From Lycorma delicatula (Eukaryota; Arthropoda; Insecta; Hemiptera; Fulgoridae): 64,000 nt of DNA. The stretch covers positions 129,032,512 through 129,096,511 of the forward strand of contig NC_134461.1 of the NCBI RefSeq assembly GCF_047948215.1, in the 5' to 3' direction. Every line of letters begins with the position of its first letter. Position 1 is the first letter of the stretch. Of the stretch, positions 34,860 through 44,462 are shown in pieces. Under the pieces are notes generated by a model. The model saw nothing but the letters and a program-made list of their open reading frames with translations, was not told where the DNA came from and searched no databases. The position numbers were made by a program, and so were the translations under genes.

Positions 34860-35775
34860 AACTTAACATTACTTCATGTATTTACATTTTAAATAATTGA
34901 TTTGGGCTTTAATTACTTTTTTTTTTTATAATTATTTATATTTTTACTTCTTTGTACGAAGTAAAGGAACTATTGTGATCGCGAAAAATTTCGGTTTTCA
35001 GATTTCAACGGAAATATTTATTATAACCATCCCTGATCCATTTTGACTAATTTCGGCGTGACCTCAGTACGTATGTATCTCGCGTAATTCAAAAACGATT
35101 AGCCATAGGATGTTGAAATTTTGGATTTAGGACTGTTGTAACATCTGGTTGTGCACCTCCCCTTTTGATTGCAATCAAATGCACTGAAAGTATCCAAAAA
35201 AGCCCAAAATCCAAATTGTTGTGGATTTTGGACTTTTTATTAATTACGGTAATAAGCCCTCATTGAGAGTTTTTCAACGATATGTCATAAGTGGTACTTA
35301 TTTTCATTGGTTTCAGAGTTATACCCAAATAAAATTGTAATTAATGAAATATTTTGATCTTACAAGGGGATGACACATCGGTTCGAGACTTCATCTCCTA
35401 TTTTTTTAATTTAAATACATTGATTTATTAATAATTAACCTCTAATTGTAAAAAGTTTTTTACGATAAATAATAGTTCAATTATAACAATAAAAAAAATA
35501 TCAGAAATTATTAATGAAATAAAATTTTATGTACTTTTGATTTTAAAAATATATATAATGTAATTTTATAAGCGTACAAGGAAATCATGTGGTGTCCACA
35601 TCAGATTTTTTTGATGCTATTCTCATAAGATTTTATCACAGTTTCCCTTGATTCATCCACATAACTCATGGGATTTGTCCGTTTATTTACCTTTGAAGTA
35701 GCGTAACTACCCATTCCTGACGTGATCTTTATAATGTATTTTTATGTATCGGTCAGAATAATGGATTTTTCATTT
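34860..35775 (+). repeat. Family Q repeat interrupted by family R copy 2
   Basis: The left part (about 34875-34930, TACATTTTAAATAATTGATT then GGGCTTTAATTA) and the right part (about 35635-35775, GATTTTATCACAGTTTCCC through TATGTATCGGTCAGAATAA) are the two halves of family Q. Between them, about 34955-35625 is family R, including its CCAAAATCCA/TGGATTTTGG hairpin (35204-35213 with 35222-35231) and the terminal ATGTGGTGTCCACAT palindrome. So R lies inside Q here. Confidence 0.75.
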
Positions 35776-36213
35776 ATTTTAATATAATTTTGTTTTATAA
35801 AATAATTAAATATTTATGCAGTTACGGAATGTCGCAGTCGGATTAAAATACATTTACATAAATAATAAAAAAGCAGACGTAAACGTACAGTTACAGCAGT
35901 AAAAGTTTGTTATTAAAGCAACGAGTTAATAGTTTTGGGAAATAGTAATGCATCTCCCCGTTAATGTAGCGCACTACAGAACATATGTTTTAGTTTTGTA
36001 ACAGCGCATTATTAACATGCTTCTGAAATATATGTTTCTTAAATATACTAAATTATAGTAGATTCTGAAATTATAGTAGAACGAAATGTTTTAATGACTT
36101 TTTATAATATTAACAATTATAACGACTAAATTTCGTATTACATGAAAATTGTTCTTTCCGAAGATATTTTGCACTTATTTGATTTTTTGGACGTAGCTCC
36201 TAACTGACCACCT

Positions 36214-36515
36214 CTCTGTCTTTCTTTCCTGTTTAGCCTCCGGTAACTACCGTTTAGATAATTCTTCAGAGGATGAATGAGGATGATATGTATGAGTGTA
36301 AAGGAAGTTGTAGTCTTGTACATTCTCAGTTCGACCATTCCTGAGATGTGTGGTTAATTGAAACCCAACCACCAAAGAACACCGGTATCCACGATCTAGT
36401 ATTCAAATCCGTGCAAAAATAACTGGCTTTACTAGGACTTGAACACTGGAACTCTCGACTTCCAAATCAGCTGATTTGGGAAGACGCGTTAACCACTAGA
36501 CCAACCCGGTGGGTC
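36214..36515 (-). mobile_element. SINE-A, full length, with 12-bp target duplication
   Basis: This is the best copy of the family, about 302 bp. On the minus strand it starts ACCCACCGGGTTGGTCTAGT (A box region), followed by a B-box-like GTGTTCAAGTCC, a body with GGTTGGGTTTCAATTAACC, the CATACATATCATCCTCATTC block, and a 3' end CCGGAGGCTAAACAGGAAAG. AACTGACCACCT at 36202-36213 and 36516-36527 is the target duplication. The RNA polymerase III promoter layout and LINE-like target duplication indicate LINE-dependent retroposition. Confidence 0.93.
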
Positions 36516-36593
36516 AACTGACCACCTTGAAACATAATTTTAGCACACCTAATTATAGCACAGCTAATTAAGTAATTAGCACAGCTAATTATA

Positions 36594-36803
36594 ATCCAAA
36601 AATGATATAATTGTAAATTGTCAAGGAAGAAATACAACGTTCCAGTTTGAAATATTGACTTCGGTTAATAACCTTAACCTTAACCTGTTGGCCAACCTTA
36701 CCGCCAACCTTAACTTGTTGGCGGTAAACTTCCTAGACAACGGTGAGATTGTTAGAAGACTTAAGAGGCTACACGTCCTGGACCTTAGTAACTCCATAGG
36801 GTA
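36594..36803 (+). pseudogene. Short leucine-rich-repeat-like open frame
   Basis: About 69 codons are open from after a TAA at 36591 to a TAA at 36801. It reads IVNCQGRNTTFQFEIL, then NNLNLNLLANLTANLNLL, then RRLKRLHVLDLSNSIG. The last part fits the LxxLxxLDLSxNxI consensus of leucine-rich repeats, and VNCQGRN resembles the capping segment before such repeats. The frame stop coincides with a GGTAATT that could be a splice donor, and TTCCAG at 36641-36646 could be an acceptor. It could be a single exon or a gene relic, or chance Leu/Asn richness. I cannot name a gene. Confidence 0.3.
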
Positions 36804-37068
36804 ATTACACCCGCTGTGTAATTACACTATGTTGAGTGCATTAATCAATCCTTCATTCCCTTCCGCTCTGGTTGTGATTTCACTGTCATTTTTATTTTTT
36901 TTTTAATAAATTGTATTTTTCTAAGTGTTTCATCGATCTGCTAGTTTTATAATTTTTGTTATTGTTGTTGTTTCCTACTACACTACTCACAGAATAATTC
37001 TTCAGAACTACGTTTTGTACATATTACATTCTACACTTAGAAGTTCTACGTAATACTAGTACATACGA

Positions 37069-38227
37069 TGGATATCTCTAAAGTAAAGACCGCTGGGAAA
37101 TCCCTCTGGTTAAATTTGGCGAACCTGTGTCGTTCACGGGCACGCTAGTAATTTACACACTGCATTGTTGTTTGTAATTTGTCGCATTGTAGTATCTTTG
37201 ATTACGTGTGAGTTATTACGTTATAAAAGAATAGGAAAATCGATGTTGCCGCCGACTGTGAAATACGTGAAGTCTTATGTTTTTTAAAGCATCAGAATCT
37301 TAAGCCGGCTAAAATTCATAGGCAGTTGGTTTTTGTGTACGGTGATAATGTAATGAATGAAAGAAATGTCCGAAAGTGGTGTGAATGGTTTAAAAATATC
37401 CCTCGATAATTACTGAAGACTTGAAACGCATCGATGATGAAATCAGAAAAGATTGTCGCTCACAGATTTCCGAACTGGCCCTTCTTTTTCCTGATATTTC
37501 AAGATTTGTTGTTATAGGTCGCATTGTTCATGACGATTTAGGCTTCAGAAGGTTTTGTGCACGTCGGGTGCCGCACGTCTTAAAGGAACGTCACAAAATA
37601 ATCCAAATGGGATCTGCTTTGGAATTTTTGATGCGCTACACAGAAAATGGTGATGACCTTAATTCAATTGTTTCCGACGATGAAAACATGGATTTCATAT
37701 TACACGCCAGACAGAAAACAACAATCAAGTGAATGGCGTCATCTTCAATCACCAACCAGACCAACAAAGGTCAAGCCACGGCCATTTGGACGCAAACTGA
37801 TGGTCACAATCTTTTGGGATTGGTTTGACATACTGGTGATCGATTTCACACCACGTGGAACGACTATAAATGCAGAAGCTTACTGTGAAACTCTAAAAGT
37901 TACGTCGCGTCATTCAAAATCGGCGACGTGAGTAGCTGACCGACGGCGTCGTCCTGCTGCACGATAATGCAAGTGATTGTAACGTGATCTCCTAAGAACA
38001 TTTGGATGGGAAATTTACGATCACTCATCGGACTTAGCTATTCTGTTTACCCTTTGTTTGGGAAATTGAAGGAATTCTTGAGTGGTAAGCAATTCGCGGG
38101 TTACGATGAACTTAAAAATGCTGTTAATCAGTGGCTAAATGGACCGGCGGCAAAAGAATACGACGGGCTATATTGAAGCTGAGGTATCGATACGATAAAC
38201 GTCTTAATTCATGTGGCGATTACATAT
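37069..38227 (+). pseudogene. Mariner-2 transposase pseudogene, copy B (3' truncated)
   Basis: The 5' end GGATATCTCTAAAGTAAAG matches copy A at 15.98 kb. The coding order reads LKHQNLKPAKIHRQL (about 37280), NVMNERNVRKWCEWFKN (about 37350), DDEIRKDCRSQISELALLF (about 37430), MGSALEFLMRYTENGDD (about 37608), and WISYYTPDRKQQSSEW (about 37690, following a VSDDEN version of the first catalytic box). It continues with GRKLMVTIFWDWFDIL (about 37790), DFTPRGTTINAEAYCETLK (about 37845), and HDNAS (about 37960, second Asp kept). LKEFLSGKQFAGYDELKNAV and AAKEYDG follow before SCGDY at about 38215. The YSPDLAPSDYHLF region is scrambled. Frameshifts are numerous. The 3' terminal repeat is absent because the R1-like LINE begins at about 38228. 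Confidence 0.87.
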
Positions 38228-39090
38228 AGGTATATTTGCTATTTTATCTAATTTAGGTGCAATTAAGTGGGTATCCCCCAGTCGGTATATCACACAGTTT
38301 CTCTCAGGGCATGGTGCCTTTAGGGCGAGATTGGCTCGGTTTCGTTTGGTGGATTCGAGTCGATGCCCGGATTGCGGGACTGATGATACATTGCACCACG
38401 TCCTTTACGTTTGTCCCCGATACGAAGTCGAACGTTCGCGAGTTGTTGAAAGAATACATTCCTTTCTGGATCTCCGTACCAACTGGATGATCCGCGAGGA
38501 ATGGTCTATGGTATGATCCGCGAGGAGTGGCTGGTTTTCTTCGCGCCTTTGCAATGTGTAGGTCTGCAGAGGGAGTTTGATCGAGGTACTCGATCGTGGT
38601 AGGATCCCGGGTGGCTAGGGTTCCGGCTTAGGCATTGGATCGGTTGGAGGTAGGCGCATTGGTATCGTGCCACGGTTATATTGGTATTGTTTGTGATTCG
38701 ATTTGGGGCTCCCGCTGGTTGGGGGGGCGGCTGCGCTGCCGGGGTTGGCCCGTGCGACCAGGGGCGTGGCTTCCCTTCGCCGGTGGCGGTTCTGATCGTG
38801 ACTTGGCAATGCCACCCGAGACACCATGATGGGTGCGGGGTTTGTCCCCCGGCTCCAGCGCGGACTGAAATGAGGTTGCGTTTCCCTTGTTAGGTGACCT
38901 AAACCGGTCGACTTATTTGGGTGAAGGGTCTGAATTTCTACGTTGCGTAAAACAAAATTTTGATCGGTATGAGTGTAGAACCGATTTAACTTTAAACTCG
39001 TTCGTTTTCTGAGGCATTCACAGTCACGAAAGGTTGTCAAATCTGTACTAGGGTCCGCGGTTTCTGTCAGTTAGTTTGAGAGAATCATGT
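38228..39090 (+). pseudogene. R1-like LINE, copy 1: C-terminus and 3' untranslated region
   Basis: The frame gives SNLGAIKWVSPSRYITQFLS, then GHGAFRARLARFRLVDSSR, and CPDCGTDDTLHHVLYVCPRY (about 38360-38420). The last is a C-x2-C-x7-H-x4-C zinc knuckle typical of the C-terminus of R1-clade retrotransposon proteins, followed by EVERSRVVERI. A 24-base tandem duplication (ATGATCCGCGAGGA repeated, about 38488-38525) is specific to this copy. Downstream is a GC-rich 3' untranslated region (38580-38960) nearly collinear with copy 2 (52.5-52.9 kb). Homology to copy 2 ends near 39090, before that copy's 3' end. Both ends are truncated. Confidence 0.85.
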
Positions 39091-39372
39091 TACGATATTT
39101 TATTTTATTTATATGTAGAGAATATGAATTAAATATGTTAACTTTAGATAAATATTTAACCGTTACATAACATGGAAAAATGAAATTTAGCGGATGCTCC
39201 AACATCAAAACGTCTTATTGTTCGATATGAGACAATCAATCGCAAGTATCCAGTAGGAGCAACTCCAAAACTTTAAATGAAATGTTAGGGAGGGGGGTTC
39301 ATCTTATTTTAAAGGGCATTAGAAAGCTAAACTTCGGAGTAAGACAACCTTAACCAAATGAAGCAATTTAAT
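39091..39372. other. Unassigned stretch
   Basis: No coding trace. It may be part of the foldback repeat unit that follows. Confidence 0.4.
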
Positions 39373-39540
39373 CTTTTTCACAGCTAGTTTCAAAAGTGGT
39401 GTACTACCACTGCGCTATAAACGAAACTACACTGAAGCGCTAAAGGAAAAAAAAATTACAGAGATCTCTTACCTCAAAACAATAAATTTTTTGGCATGAT
39501 ACCAATGTTGGCGAGTACTTTCGAAACTAGCTGTGAGAAG
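39373..39540. repeat. Foldback repeat with about 25-bp arms
   Basis: Left arm 39373-39397 (centre CACAGCTAGTTTC) and right arm 39517-39540 (centre GAAACTAGCTGTG) are near-perfect inverted repeats separated by about 120 bases. They could be the ends of a small non-autonomous DNA element or part of a larger hairpin repeat. Confidence 0.65.
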
Positions 39541-40179
39541 TATTTAATGGCTACCACATTGATTAAGATTATCGTAACCTGATGTATTTTAAGACAACAT
39601 TTTTGTTTTTCAGTAATCCTATCCGTTCCAATTAAAAATATCGTGTTGCCCCCTGGTTGGTTGAGGTGGTTCATTGTTATACTGAAAAATATATCCTTTC
39701 GAGGGAAAATCGGTTAAATTGAATTTTTCAACGTTTAACTGTGAAAAACCTTATTATCATTTGTATTTATTAATTCTTACTGTATAATATTTTGAAATAA
39801 CAGAAATCAGTTTTTTATTTATCACTGTAGGAAATATTCATATCTTTTTTGTCGTTATAAATATCACTTGTTATCACATGATGTAACGCTGTAGTCTTCA
39901 ATTGTTTCACCCGTGGCTGCTTTTTGGTTTTTTCTTATACCTCTGATTTTGGTTACATATAACGGCTTTAATCTGTTTATTATAATTATTATTATTATTA
40001 TTGTTATTTCGATTCAATTGTTACCTGTTTCTAATAAACCTTTTACTTTCAGAACTTGAGTAATCCAATTTCCTTTGCTACTTCAAAAACAGTTCTCACA
40101 TAGAATTTTAATTAAATTTAAACCTTTACCGCCGCTTAATACTCAATCGTATTATTCCTTTTAAAAGCTTCCTTTTTCT
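39541..40179. other. AT-rich non-coding stretch
   Basis: An antisense frame at 39474-39674 overlaps the foldback repeat and has no family resemblance. There is an (ATT)n run at about 39985-40005. Confidence 0.45.
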
Positions 40180-40430
40180 TTTCTTTTATCTCCTTTTTCT
40201 CTTATTTATTCTTTCTTTATCCTTTCATATACTCCACAAATTTCTATACTTTTAACCTCGTTTTATTATTTCTAAGTCTTCATAACTTCCTTTTCAATAA
40301 TTTATTCTCATAAATTTGGTTTTCCTCGTGATTATTTTCACTTCATATTTTTCCATTGCTTTTTTTAACGCTTTTATTATCTTCTATTATTTGGAATGTT
40401 CCATTACGATCGGTTAGGATTATAGTATTA
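40180..40430 (-). pseudogene. LINE reverse-transcriptase fragment
   Basis: The minus strand reads AMEKYEVKIITRKTKFM (about 40370-40320), comparable to the segment that follows the FADD box in RTE-like elements (helix then K-x-N-x-x-KTK). A K-x-x-INK-x-I-RRIKKGKEAFK-like stretch follows in shifted frames. Weak and short. Confidence 0.35.
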
Positions 40431-40534
40431 TATTTTTACTATAATAGTTAAGAAGAAATGTAAAAATTGTTGTTGCATATGCGTTATTCATGGAGCTAAA
40501 AAAAATCTTGGTTAAGTGTTGTGTATGAAGTGTG

Positions 40535-40850
40535 CTTTTATACGGTTAGATTTTGAGTGAGAGAGAAGGACAAGATCCAAGCTATGGAAATGTGGGTGAT
40601 GGAGGAGAATGGAGAATATTAAGCGGGTAAAAAGAGTCGGTAACGAGGACGTATTTAAGAGGTAAAGGAAGAATGAAAAAAGTAAAAGGAGGAAGGAATG
40701 AAGAAAGGAGGAGAAGAAGAAGAATAAGAAGATAGGTGACATCAAAAACGGAAGTTAGAAAGATACCAAAGAGCTAGCCTGGGAGAGAAAAAACTGTAGG
40801 CGTCATTGGTGTCAGGGACCTGCTAATGGTGAGGATAGCTTATGATGATG
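40535..40850 (+). pseudogene. LINE C-terminal fragment
   Basis: The plus strand reads RDKIQAMEMWVM, then after a frameshift NIKRVKRVGNEDVFKR, and ends in one clean frame ELAWERKNCRRHWCQGPANG-EDSL and a stop TGA at about 40850. This is the end of a LINE protein of the type also at 59.3 kb (LEAFEM...NEEVLKR...W). The antisense Phe/Leu/Ser-rich frame 40512-40745 is its shadow. It is opposite in strand to the fragment at 40.2-40.4 kb. Confidence 0.6.
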
Positions 40851-41424
40851 GTGATGTGTTAATAATTAGATATAACAAAAAAGTCTGCTATTGAACCTTA
40901 GCATCATCAAAAATAGTATTTCCCTGAAAATGGTAAAATAGTAAAAAATAAAATAGAAAAAAAGTTTTGTAATCCAAACTCTTACTCTAAGTAATGTATG
41001 TAGAATCACAGTGTTTGTCGCTGATCGTATTTCCTCGAGAAGAAAATATTTTATACCTACTTTGAATCTTTATTTTTTTTTGTTTTACAACTTGTTATAT
41101 CATTATGAAGCTCATCTGACTAGTATTTTTTAGAAGACCACCTATAAAAACTATTTAAACTAAAAAAAAAATGTCTGCTGGTAATAAGATTATTCTCCCA
41201 AGAAATTTCTCGAAGTACACAAAATAAAGGTATTAAAAGTTTAGAAAGATTGTTTGTAATACATTTAAATTATAATTTAAATTTTAAAATAGGATTACAA
41301 CCAAATTTTTTTTAAATTATGTGAAAATTAGTAACAGGTATTAAAAATATGATTAAAATGTCATATCCTACGTAACAATATGCGATCGTACGAATTGTAT
41401 ATGAAGTATTCATTATTACACTCC
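40851..41424. other. AT-rich non-coding stretch
   Basis: Nothing recognised. Confidence 0.5.
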
Positions 41425-41515
41425 GACTTTCGGGAGGAATGGTAGCGTCCTAGCCTTTCATCCGGAAGGTACCGGGTTCGAATTCCCGATAAGGCATGAC
41501 TTTTTCATAAGCTAA
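41425..41515 (+). mobile_element. SINE-B head, partial copy
   Basis: GGAATGGTAGCGTCCTAGCC (A-box region), then CCTTTCATCCGGAAGGT and a B-box-like GGGTTCGAATTCCCG, followed by GGCATGACTTTTTCATAAGC as in the other copies. There is no clear tail or target duplication. Confidence 0.75.
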
Positions 41516-42119
41516 AAAATCTTTAATTCCACATTTCCACTGATAAGCTTTGAGCGTATACGGTAAATAAATAGATTTTCGATTATTTTAGATTAGCTTT
41601 TGTGGTTATTATTACCTTTACACCGCTGCTACTTATACTGTTATTATTAATACATCATAAATAATTAAATATGCTGTCAACAATTTAGATCGATCATTTT
41701 AACGATCGACTAACAAAAACCTTTCGTTTTACAAATGGTCACGCCTATAACCAAAAATTCAATTTTTTTTAAACTGTTGATATATTTACAATCGGCTTCT
41801 TAAGTGGTACTACAAGGATATCGTTTGATAATAAGCATATGATATGAACTTCTTAAAGAACTCCCATAATAAATCAATCCGTAACAAAATTAATCGGTAA
41901 CCAATGTTCTTAAAATTCTTTAGTAAAAGAATATATCTGTCTGCCTTCGCTTGATAGTCCATAAAACAAATAAATATACGATAATAACACACAAGTAATC
42001 AAGCGATAGCGAGTCGATAAACACATATCAATCTAGAAATTGACAAAAACAAAACTACTTTTAGCTATATAAAAAACGTAAAGCAGTAAATAAAAATTAC
42101 ATCGCTAGATTTGGCGATA
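41516..42119. other. AT-rich non-coding stretch
   Basis: The antisense frame 41810-41992 is not recognisable. No repeat family was identified. Confidence 0.5.
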
Positions 42120-42600
42120 GAATTTGCAAACTATCACGCAGTAGCCCCAAGTCAAGCACATAAAGACGTTTCGACCTTCGGACGTCCCGAATGTTATCAA
42201 GAAGATTGACTCTTAGGTGGTTGACGTAATTTTTTAGACGTTGTTGGTTTTAACGCTGTGCTGTCTCACAACCGCACAAACCTTCAAAAGCTGCAAATAT
42301 TCGTAAATCTCATCTTACGGTGTGAATCATGGTGCCTCCATAATTGTCCTATTACTTTGTTTTGGAAGCGTTGTATTATATCTATGTTACTATTACTTGT
42401 TATCCCCCGCAACATATACCATAAGTCAAAATTGATCGTAGCATAACTTTTTAAACAGAACTTTATTAGACAATGTGAGGTGTGAGTTTTCCGCAGCAGT
42501 CGATGTACTCTCCTGTAATTCGCGTTCAGTTGTTTTCTTTTCACCCTTACGTGATACTTCCAGATCAAACGCCGATCTAGATGTAGTTCTAGGTGTTTAA
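42120..42600 (-). pseudogene. Jockey-like LINE, C-terminal reverse-transcriptase tail
   Basis: The minus strand is open over 94 codons (42568-42284): HVRVKRKQLNANYRRVHRLL, then FCLKSYATINFDLWYMLRG, then ITSNSNIDIIQRFQNKVIGQ. Jockey-clade elements have KRKQLN-x-K-x-R...LW..GTASNSNIEILQRFQSK at this point, so the match is clear, although the TYGIQLWG box is altered. Below 42284 the tail, with HLRVNLLDNIRDVRRSKRL-like and LKR pieces, is frame-shifted and ends by about 42120. Confidence 0.75.
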
Positions 42601-43893
42601 ATATAAATAAGTTTTCAAATTTAAATGAAATTATTTCATATCAAAATAGTTGTCCCGTACAAAATTTTTTTTCACCCGACTTACACCACCATTATCCCAA
42701 TGTTCCTATGAATTTACAAAAAGTATATTTATGTGATTTTATACGGATGCGAAGCGTGAACTTTGGGTAAGAGAAAGAAGGATATTTCAAAGCAATGAAA
42801 ATTTGAAGCATTCCTTTTCTAATTTTGTAGACCAATGTATGTGATGAGTTAAAAATATAGAAATTAATAATTTATTTCGTACTTAATACGAATATTAAAA
42901 ATAAGATCAATCGGTCCAGCAATTTTTGAATTTTCCTACGATTTGGGATCCCTGGGAGCATTTTGAATAGCGTACAACCCTACCGAAATCAAGACAGAAC
43001 CATCTTACGAGTTTCATCAAATTGAGGGGAGCGGTTCAGGATATGATGGTCTAACATAGTTTTCGTTGTAGATTTTGAAATGTGCTATTTAAAAGAATAC
43101 TTAAAATATTGAAGTGAAAAAAATATTATAATTAAAGACTAAATTTTTGAATTTATATAAAAATACCTTACGGTCGACTAATAAATAATTTGTATTAATA
43201 AATTTTTCGTCAAATAAAAATTAGAATAAATAAGAAGCACTAATTTTAATATAAAAATAAATATTTATGATAAATTATATTTATAATTTAAAAAGTTTAA
43301 ACCTTTTTTGAAGCAAAATGTTTAAATTTTAAAATACGATTATTTTTTACGCTTTATAGAAAGTGAAAATAAGAATAGATACCAGTATAATAGAGATAAA
43401 ATCCTATAATGTCACGGCCACCTTAATCTAGCATGCTCAAGTAAGATACGACGTATACTATCACAAAAGAACGGTTATTTACTGTAAATAGCCTATAGTT
43501 AACGGATCTTAGTGGTAAAAATATTTCTGCATGAACAACAATAATTTATATAATGTATTTTTATAACAAATGTTATAATATTAAAATACAAATGTTAACC
43601 TTTAACATTTATATAAATGAAAATAAAAATTTACTAATATTATTTTAGTATTTTATTTGTAATAAATAATTATGCTGCTTCAGTACAAATTATTTATAGC
43701 CTAATTTAATATTATTATTTTAAAAATATAGTCCTTAAGCGTGTTGCCTTTTTAAGAAATATAACGTATATTTACGTAAAAGTTGCGACAAATTAAATGT
43801 AGTAGTACAATAACAATATTTATTCTATTTGACAGAATATAAAATTTCACTTTTAAATATATAAATTTATTTATTTTTCCTTTCGATAGAATG

Positions 43894-43896
<3 letters not shown>
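42601..43896. other. AT-rich stretch, one repeat-like phrase
   Basis: At about 42950-43060 lies a phrase ending CTTACGAGTTTCATCAAATT of a style seen in dispersed insect repeats (compare 22.19 kb). No coding trace. Confidence 0.45.

Positions 43897-43950
<54 letters not shown>
43897..43950. repeat. (TA)n microsatellite
   Basis: Nearly pure TA run bordering the GC-rich island. Confidence 0.95.
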
Positions 43951-44003
43951 GTTGTCGCTGAATGGCTTTCACGGCAGCACGTGGCACTTACTAACCTTAT
44001 GGT

Positions 44004-44106
44004 AGCCCTGAGAAGAGCTGTTGTCGAATGGCTTCGACGGTTAGTAATTCATAACCTTCTGGTGGCCCTGAAAAGGGCCGTTTTTGCGTTAGTTCTGAGA
44101 AGAGCT
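44004..44106 (-). promoter_or_regulatory. Three histone-mRNA-type 3' stem-loops in tandem
   Basis: Each is 16 bases with a 6-bp stem and 4-base loop on the minus strand. At 44106-44091 it is AGCTCTTCTCAGAACT (one stem mismatch), at 44079-44064 GGCCCTTTTCAGGGCC (perfect), and at 44019-44004 AGCTCTTCTCAGGGCT (one G-T pair). The middle one, followed by ACCA, fits the animal histone stem-loop consensus GGYYYU-HHUH-ARRRCC. The second and third lie in diverged copies of a roughly 60-bp unit (AATGGCTT...ACGG...TAACCTT...GG). In histone mRNAs this element binds stem-loop binding protein and directs 3' processing without a poly(A) tail. Whether it works here is inference. Confidence 0.6.
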
Positions 44107-44120
44107 GTTGGGTTCGGAAG

Positions 44121-44462
44121 CTAGTCTCCGAGGAAGTCAGGGAGTTGCGACTCGTCCATTGAAGTCAGACCGGGATTCCCCTCAGCGGCAGTTGGGTCCC
44201 CACTACAGCGTGGCAGTGGTAGTCCCCAGAGCCCCACAGTGTCGGGTTGGCGTCGGTCGCCTTTGTCGGCGCGGCCGAGGCGGTTCTCCCCGAGCGATCG
44301 CCGGGCCGCCACTGCTGCTGAGTCTGCCGGCCAGGGCGATTGAAGCCCGGCGAGCTGGAGCGAGAAGGCAGCGTTCGCGTCCAGTGGCTCCCTCGGCGGG
44401 CCGGCCAGGCCTGCTGCTCCGGCGGGGATGTTGGCGGCCGGGGAACTTCCGTCTTCTTCCAT
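44121..44462 (-). CDS. GC-rich open frame ahead of histone-like stem-loops; possible Jockey ORF1 N-terminus
   Basis: 113 codons, Met at 44462, stop at 44121-44123. It begins MEEDGSSPAANIPAGAAG, is Ala/Pro/Gly-rich, includes GENRLGRADKGDRRQPD, and ends GLTSMDESQLPDFLGD. The stop lies 14 bases before the first stem-loop and about 41 before the perfect one, the usual distance in histone genes. The protein is acidic at its ends and is not a histone. Low-complexity Pro/Ser/Ala starts with a Ser-Met-Asp box occur in gag-like ORF1 of Jockey-type elements, and a decayed Jockey gag lies just upstream on the same strand. I lean to an ORF1 N-terminus. Three other frames across the island are also open because of GC content, so coding status is unproven. 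Confidence 0.4.
   Translation of the reverse strand: MEEDGSSPAANIPAGAAGLAGPPREPLDANAAFSLQLAGLQSPWPADSAAVAARRSLGENRLGRADKGDRRQPDTVGLWGLPLPRCSGDPTAAEGNPGLTSMDESQLPDFLGD

Noticed and set aside
36214..36515. tRNA gene suggested by A and B boxes (also at 7.5, 11.5, 14.6, 20.6, 21.7, 41.4 and 59.0-59.3 kb)
   Set aside because: The sequences belong to multi-copy SINEs with target duplications, and no clean cloverleaf with acceptor stem could be drawn.
40512..40745. Minus-strand Phe/Leu/Ser-rich frame resembling a membrane protein
   Set aside because: It is the antisense shadow of the plus-strand LINE C-terminus at 40535-40850.
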